Source of the DNA: Phoronis australis
Lineage: Eukaryota; Phoronida; Phoronidae
Assembly: GCA_002633005.1 (NCBI GenBank)
Contig: NMRA01000006.1
Coordinates: 18,485-82,484, forward strand
Direction of reading: 5' to 3'
DNA length: 64,000 bases
The notes beneath the pieces are model-generated. The model saw only the letters and a program-made list of their open reading frames with translations, searched no databases and was not told the origin of the DNA. Shown here piece after piece: positions 57,153 through 64,000 of this stretch (the stretch's first letter is position 1; each line of letters begins with the position of its first letter). The position numbers were made by a program, and so were the translations under genes.

Positions 57153-57665
57153 ACCGTCCAGAGATTTTATGTCCTTCAAGTCGCTGCCAATTTCCTAAAA
57201 TACACACAAAATCTCTTCGCTTGAATAAAACATCGCGACAAAAAAAACTACAGGTCAACTGGGCTCATCAGTTTTACACGCTCTCACACAAAAATGGTCA
57301 TAGTTGTGTTGTGCACCATTTTTCAATTTCAGGTAAAATCAATGATTTTCTGACGCGCTTTTTACTTGCTGAGGGGGTATTACGTTCTTCCTGGTTACAG
57401 AATAGAAGACCTACAATGGTAAGGAAATTTTTGATACAGATTTACATAAGAGTAAAAAGCCCAATTCTATTTTCGTTTTTTTAGCCTGCTAAACCAAGTG
57501 GCATGCAACTTAGTTCTTCGGGGCACGTTGAAAAGTGCAAAATTTTGAGAACCAGTTTTCAACACTGAATAACGGGCATCTAACTGGTTCTCCAAATACC
57601 GGCACGTTACATTTGATTATTGCCCATTGAAAATGCATAGACAATGCTACAAACCAATGTATCAA
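57153..57665. repeat. 513-bp back-to-back duplication, copy 2
   Basis: See copy 1. The lone N at 57152 marks an assembly join. An allelic overlap wrongly placed in tandem is more likely than a true tandem duplication. Confidence 0.95.
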
Positions 57666-60600
57666 CAATCAACAAATACTAACGGAGCACATTACAATAG
57701 ATAAACAGCCAAATACAATAATTTTGTAAAAGTAAAAGAGAATTATTACCATCAGCCAACTACAGTACGTAAGTCAGACATGCATGATTTGAATTTTCGC
57801 TTAACTTGGACACAGTTCCATGGTACACATGCTCTTCTATCGAATTTAGCATTACTACAATAAAATTTCTCACCCCATTTGGATCCTTCAATCCCAGGTA
57901 TGCAAGTTTTTACTGTCGTATAGTAATTCTCCACTTATATCACACTTAACTTATTGCCAAGATTGTCATTTTTTCAGTTTTCAAAGCTTATTACTTCACT
58001 GCAAATAATGGAAATTTTACCAAAACTTAGCTCTGTGACATCTACACAGTACAAACCATGGTATCAATAGACTAAAATTTTCTTTAACCTGCTTTTTTGT
58101 ACAGATATTTGAAAAAACAGAATTTCACAAGTCCCGCATGTTGTATACTAATTTTATTATGAGGAAGAACTGCCCTATGATAAACCAGTCATTGCACTGA
58201 ATTGTGATCTCAAAAATACCCATGACATACACATATATGGCTTGGCAGGCTATTCAAGGAAACTGTGTCAAATTACGCAACACCCAATAAATGTTTAGAC
58301 AACTATTCAGTAAGCCAAGCCATAGTTTAACTACAGACAAAGAACACCTCAAACAACCTCTCCACACCACTATCTGCCAGTATTACATAAGATGCTGAAG
58401 ACCACACAGTTTAACTTGTACTTGCAGCAGATGCTGAGGAATTTCCATTGTGTCACACTCTGCAAAGCCATGGACACCACTGGCACAACCATTAGCACAA
58501 CCACTCCTTTGTACACACTGCTCCCAAAATAAATGGTGTCTGCAAGCTGCCATCAATCAATCAGTCAGTTACCAGAGTGAATTCAGTGCAGATTTAGCTC
58601 CTGGAGATGGAAAAGTGTCAAAACTATTTCTACAGCACTTAGAATTTACCAACAATTGTTTAACAGATTGTTTTGGTTGAGAAGGAATTTCATCAACTTT
58701 CTCTAAAATCAACTGCACACCTAAGGGCATAGCGAAAACAAAAAAAAATTATGCAGTAAAAACTGATCAAGACAGGTAAATATTACACACCCCACACCTA
58801 TAAGTATTATCACTTACAGGGACTCCAGATTTAGACAACCAGTGTGACACCATTATTGAGAGGTGAAACCTGATTCTCAAAACGAAGTAGCCCTGTAAAT
58901 GTGATCTACCCTTTCCACTGTACTTATACATTCTGTATACCCACATGCACTTATACTGTAAACCACTATGGCCTAGTAGTTTTTGGCTTGGAATCAATCC
59001 CATAGAAGCAGTTGTCCTGGCAAACAAAGACTGCAGCTGCTAGGAAGATTTAATCTTTGTTTAGTCTGTGTGCCTTGGCACAGTGCCAACCAATGAGATG
59101 GCATCTTCCATGATTTTCCTCAGTATGACTAATACCAAATTCCACAGTGGTTAAATAACATAGGAATGCCATGTGTTAAGCCTGTTCACAGTGATGGCAT
59201 TCCTAACAAGAGCAGGCAAATGAGCTCGAGATTTTAAGTGCAGCATATCTGTACATTCAACCTTTCAGACACTCCATTCTATATCAAAAAGCTTTAGCTG
59301 AGCTGCTATAAACTGACCTCGCATAACAAAAAACAACTTTGGACCTCTGTGACAATGAAATTGGTCAGTGTCCTGCGAATCAAGACGCAAGTTGAATGAC
59401 ACCCTAGAAATGATTGGTTGCTGAAAAAAAAGTATGTGAACCCGCCATCATCAAAAATCTAACCGAAAGCTTCTCGCGAAAAAAGAAAGATCATGCAAAA
59501 TCGAGTGCGGTATGCTAGGGAGCTAATTACTCGCTTGTCCTTGGAATTCATTTAGATTTTATTTCAATGATTCCATTTCAGGAGTGAATTTTCGCCACAA
59601 GTGCAAGGTAATGTCCTGCGGTCTAGTGAAGTACAGCTCGGCTCTAGCCAGTGTACAAAACAACAATTTGTAACGAGCAGGAGTGTGATAGCATTGGAAA
59701 CTGGGTGTGAACTTGGGACAGGAAAAATGATACCCAAGAAAAAATCCTCACAAGACACGGGCACTTATCACCTCAGATGAGCGAGGGTATTGAATCGACT
59801 AGGAACTTTCACAATACATGATGATCAAATGAGCATGTTGTGTGTGTTATTCTGCCTCAGGATTGTGCGAGGTGGGCTGTGCCAGAAAATGAGATGTTAC
59901 CAGGTTTGCTTTCAGTCAAGGTCAGTATGGAAGCCAGGGAAAGGAATTCACATTATCAAAGCTGCTTGGATTACCGATAAACAGAAACAGACCATATCCA
60001 ATTTCATTAGCTATTACCTACAACCAGTGAGGGCAATCATTTGGGCTTCAAGAGAGGTAACTTATCACCAATAATAGTGCCTTAAAATTTTGCGCTAAAT
60101 CGTGGGCCTTTTGAAATTGACATGCAAGGTCAAAGCACTTCTTTGTGAACCCTTCTCTTGGTATACAACAGTCCCAGTTGGCCTGTGCAGGGCAATGGCC
60201 CACCCCCAAACAAAAAGGTTTATGGTCCTGGCAGAGACAATACTTGTTTTATAACCTCCCATGGATCAGTGAATAGACACNCCCCCCCCCCCTCTGAATG
60301 TTTGCAATAGCATCTGCCTAGACTACTTATATTACAAAATACAAAATGCCATTAATGGTATGGGGTTGTTCAAATGCAAACCCCAAATTGGACACTGGCT
60401 CCTCAAGTCAAGCAATCCTATAATGTGTTTTGGTCCACCATGCTTGTAACTCTAGCCTATTGAAGTCTAGGATCCACACCCTGGATTCCACATGTGTTGT
60501 GAGTCACTCAAGTCACTGTCTTCAATATATTATTAGAGTGACTGCCTGCAGGGCATCATCCTGATCTCTTCTTGGTATACCAAGCCCTCATATGACTTTC

Positions 60601-62759
60601 CAATGTCTGGAGGTAATTGAAATTTGTAAACAGAATTAATTGGATTTCAGAAGAGACTTAAGTTGGGGGTCAACACAGCAACCCTGACTGATAGTGATGT
60701 GTCAAAGGAGTGTATAAACAGCATGTAATGGTCCACCTGTCAAAGTTTTGGAGAGATGCAGTCAGTGAAGTTGTTAACTTCAATCCAGGACCAAGGTTAA
60801 CTGTTCACAGAGACTGGAACTCCCAAAAACAATGACACGACGACGCTAGTACGAAAGGGCAGGGATATTCCTAACCAGGATTGACCATGTGCCCCTTGGG
60901 TTCACCTGGTGATAAAAAGTGCCTTTTTTCAAAAAGTTGTGCCCAACAAACTTAGTATAATTAAAGTGGCAAAATATGAAACCGAAACCCCAAGGGCAAT
61001 AGAAAACAGGACTCAGTCATGTTAAGCTCAACTGGCTGCATGCCAGAATTTTGGAAGAATGTTAAATCTTGAAATATGTGCCCGGGGGCACACTGCAATG
61101 ACGTGATTGCGCCTTTTTATTATTTTTGCACTAATGGCGAAAAAGCAAAGTCCAGCAGTATCCATGAAAAGGCCAACAGCAACACGTCGACGTTAATAAA
61201 GAAGAGCCTTTGTGTACATTTTGGTACACCCTATACCTCAAACCAGATGTCAACTAAATAAGGTTGCTGTAAATGTTCTACAAGAAACCTGTCATTTGTT
61301 TATTTCATAAGAGCTCCACATGAGTGCAACCAGGCTCGCACCCAGGCTCATTTTGAGGATGTTGTCCTTTCACTAAAAAAACGGAATTCCTGCCTTTTTA
61401 GTGGATTTTGTCTCATTTTCTTGGACTTTTTGTTTCTCTGAGGCGGACCTTTTGCCCACTTTGCCAAATGGGGGGCTCATTAGAGTCCCCTAAGGCCCCC
61501 CCCTTCGGTGAGCGCATGCTCCAGACAAATGTTCAATTAAAGGGAGTGTTCTATTAGAGACCTATTGTAAATTGTTAATCACTAAGTCAAAACTATGATG
61601 ATAAACAGCGGGAAATGCATTTGCCCGCCGTCCACCCTAGCTCTAGTCACGCTAATGCAGGATCAGCGATATTCCTTGATCATGCATTTGTGGCATTAGC
61701 ACGTAAAAATACAATATCGCAAGTAAATTACAATAGTACGTTCCCCTTGAATGTATATTTTTAAATGCAACAGTTCCAGAAATACAGGATTGAAGTCAGT
61801 TTTCAGTCAACTCGGCAATGTATAGACCAGACTTCACTAAACTGACGTCAAGTTACAAAACTTTTAGGTTTTTCAATATTCGATTACAAATTAGCATTCC
61901 TGTTTTCAAACGAGAACACATCGCTCACAGCTCCACCTAAGACAATGATCTTGACGTTCTGTGACGTCTGCTGATGAATATGTCAAAATTCTTAGCTATG
62001 GCGAAGTGACAGCAAACTTTTCTTTCCAAAGAGTGATCCTTCCCAACATATCGCCCACCTGCTATTCCACAAGCAGTATCCCACGACGGTGACCAGTGGC
62101 AGTGACGTTGATGACCAGTGCTAGCGACGTTGGTGATGGTAAGCAAGCCGGTGATCCTCATACTTCCATCAATGATTATACAGTGAGCAGTGTCAGTGAT
62201 GAGGTGACAAATATTCCCGCTACCAACGATCCCATGACTCTCATGACCAGACCTGTAATCCGCTGATCCTGTGGCCTTTTACTTGTTCTTCAACTAAGCA
62301 ATCCGCCACAAACAAATGTCAACATAGCTGGCTTGTCACCAGCCATGGCTGGACTTCAACTCTTGACATTTGTCAGCTGGGTACAACTTTTTGAAAAAGG
62401 TACACTTTTCATCAACAGGAGCACCCAAAAGGCATGGGTTCAGTGGCTTCAAACAGAACATGAAGTCTAGCTACAGGGTTCTCCATAAGCAAAAACTCAC
62501 ACATAGTAAAAATTCCGCATCGTGTTTTTGTATCCCAATTTGGTTTCTATTAATTCAAAAAACAATTAGTTTAATGTCATTTTCATTTCTTGGGCATGCC
62601 GCAGTTATCATCACTGCAAAATAGTCAAAAACAATCACTTCTGTGCTACAGTGTTCCAATCATTTGTTGTAATTTTAACTTCAGCTTTTCAAACATTTCA
62701 CAGTTTCCCAACAGGGTGCTCTGCGCTGCGCAATGTTTGATGGGAGAACACTTCTGAAT
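57666..62759. other. Probable intron or intergenic sequence, gene-free
   Basis: No recognised protein or RNA. A poly-C run with an N lies at 60281-60293. Near 62085-62150 short 'gtgac[g/c]ttg[a/g]tga' units repeat. No element termini are identified. Confidence 0.4.
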
Positions 62760-62820
62760 CTCTCACCTAGTCGTACATGAAACATGGCAGTAGGGAATAA
62801 AATCTCGCGAGACCGAAATC
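62760..62820. promoter_or_regulatory. Candidate bidirectional promoter: TCTCGCGAGA, YY1-like site, minus-strand donor
   Basis: TCTCGCGAGA at 62803-62812 is a perfect 10-bp palindrome. In animals it is the known BANP-bound element of broadly active CpG-type promoters. About 20 bp to the left is AACATGGC (62781-62788), a YY1-type word. On the minus strand AG|GTGAGA at 62768-62761 is a good splice donor, which could end a short noncoding first exon of the gene at 49978-45926. On the plus strand an ATG follows at 62821. CpG is locally dense here compared with both sides. The motif is seen directly; promoter function and gene linkage are inferred. Confidence 0.5.
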
Positions 62821-62878
62821 ATGGTTTTGCCCAAGCATCGGATGAGCATGATCGGTATCGAGGCGGAGTCCGATGTTG
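62821..62878 (+). CDS. Candidate first coding exon of a divergent plus-strand gene
   Basis: ATG in strong Kozak context (A at -3, G at +4), 9 bp after the TCTCGCGAGA palindrome. It encodes MVLPKHRMSMIGIEAESDV and then meets a possible donor G|GTGAAA at 62879. A strong acceptor (atttttccttttacag) lies at 63710-63725. Joining them keeps the frame open for 25 more codons to a TAA at 63800-63802. I do not recognise the peptide. The true second exon may differ or lie beyond the window. Confidence 0.3.
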
Positions 62879-64000
62879 GTGAAATACAAGGTCAAAGAGC
62901 TATGTTGTATCAAAAGATATTAAAATATTTTTTTAAGTAAAATTCATTCATATCCTTCCAAAGCCTTGAAAGTAATAATTTGAGCAAATTTCAAGTATTG
63001 TAACTAAAAATTGGGTTGCAGCTCATTGGATCTTCCGTCCTTTCAATTACAATTTGTAAAAAAGGGACAACATTAATGCCAACCCCCGTCTCAACATACT
63101 TAATTTTACAAGGTGCCTTCAAAGCACCAAAGAGTTAGAGCTCTGCACATGATATTTAAAAAATGGCCACCAAAGCGCCGTCTTCCATCCAATTTTGGCC
63201 AGAAACATAAGGCTTTTTAACATGTCAGGTGAAATTGATGTCGATCATATGGACAGTGTGATCTGAAGCCTGTGAATAACAAACCAACAAAAGCCCAGCA
63301 AGTACAGCAATCTGTGCAGAAAAGAAGCGTCAGAGAAATAAATCTCAAATAACTTGGGAACCTCGGAGCGAGGGCACAGATAGTGTCCCATATTTATTCA
63401 CATCAAATGCACAAAAATCAATCACTTGATGAAGTCATCAGAAAACCTAGAATAACTTAAGAAGCTTAGTAAATAGGAAAAATTACGGCGTATTTCATAT
63501 AGCTCCAGACATGATCACTCTTCATATGAAATTTTAAACATATCAAATTTCAGAAAAGTCTGTCAATGGACCGCAGAGCCAGAGCATCATGACACAAAGC
63601 TGGACAAAATCCGGCCAGACAGTTTTAGTGCGACCATTAGCCAGAGTTAACTAAACATAGTGTGTCCATGAATTATGCATGCCTCAAAGAGGTGAGGCAC
63701 ATTCCTAATATTTTTCCTTTTACAGCCGCTTCAACCTCACACAGTAATGTCAGAAGTTTAGTTCGTGGTTACGCCACCAACACAATTATGCCGGACAATT
63801 AAGCTTCCTCATTACTAACAAAAAATCAACTCCGGAAACCATACTGACTTCTCAGCATCATAAAAGAATATCAAAATTGTAGTCAAATCAGACAACTAAT
63901 GAAGTTTTCAGAATATATACGCTTTTTAATCACAAACTTGACAATAAAATCCCCGTCTAATTACAAATGTGTATTGCAGCGACACTTGCTTATGACATCT
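62879..64000. other. Right edge, largely unrecognised
   Basis: Contains the acceptor at 63710-63725 noted for the candidate gene. Otherwise only short frames, and no repeat boundary is recognised. Confidence 0.4.

Noticed and set aside
56614-57484. 118- and 123-codon frames repeated in tandem
   Set aside because: They repeat only because the 513-bp segment is duplicated. There is no family resemblance.
1-64000. tRNA, rRNA and CRISPR signals
   Set aside because: No GGTTCGAANCC-type B box with a paired A box, no rRNA-like stretch and no regularly spaced direct repeats were found by eye.

Overview
The window looks like draft genomic sequence from an animal, most likely a marine invertebrate and probably a deuterostome, although the species cannot be fixed from the sequence. 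The evidence is low gene density, splice signals, N-filled assembly gaps (16198-16370, 36979-37749 and single Ns at 57152 and 60281), and a dense, old mixture of fold-back elements, MITEs, THAP-type, LINE-type and Penelope-type fragments. There is no bacterial-style operon structure, and I found no tRNA, rRNA or CRISPR array.

One clear protein gene is present. It is a 1350-codon open frame on the minus strand (49978 to 45926), all in one exon, with a splice acceptor just upstream (49991/49990) and an in-frame stop between the acceptor and the ATG. The protein looks like a nuclear co-repressor or scaffold. It has an N-terminal SUMO-interaction motif (VIVIDDSD), a canonical CtBP-binding motif (PLDLS), a long Pro/Ser/Gln-rich middle, basic nuclear-localisation-like patches, and three segments that I read as divergent Ski/Sno/Dachshund-like folds. 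I cannot assign an orthologue. About 12.8 kb upstream, at 62760-62880, a perfect TCTCGCGAGA palindrome (BANP-type promoter motif), a YY1-like site, a minus-strand splice donor and a plus-strand ATG in strong context suggest a bidirectional promoter. It could serve this gene and a divergent gene running off the right edge.

The remainder is repeat-rich and mostly non-coding. From 0-20 kb there are a P2X7-like/THAP-associated repeat remnant, short MITEs, a large direct duplication (7780-9479 and 16371-17939), and a heavily frameshifted copy of a multi-copy invertebrate protein family (10212-11880, minus). From 20-45 kb there are two fold-back elements (20844-21128, 25614-26527), a THAP-domain exon (27977-28273), a frameshifted galactose-3-O-sulfotransferase pseudogene (31691-32644), a LINE reverse-transcriptase scrap (33072-33200), a Penelope-type GIY-YIG endonuclease scrap (41309-41408), a roughly 2.9 kb inverted repeat spanning an assembly gap (36154-39033), and seven copies of one MITE family with TACGGCG termini. 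From 50-64 kb there is intronic or intergenic sequence with a further MITE, one more copy of the TACGGCG family and a 513-bp back-to-back duplication split by one N.

Domain and family names come from pattern recognition by eye. No database search was possible.
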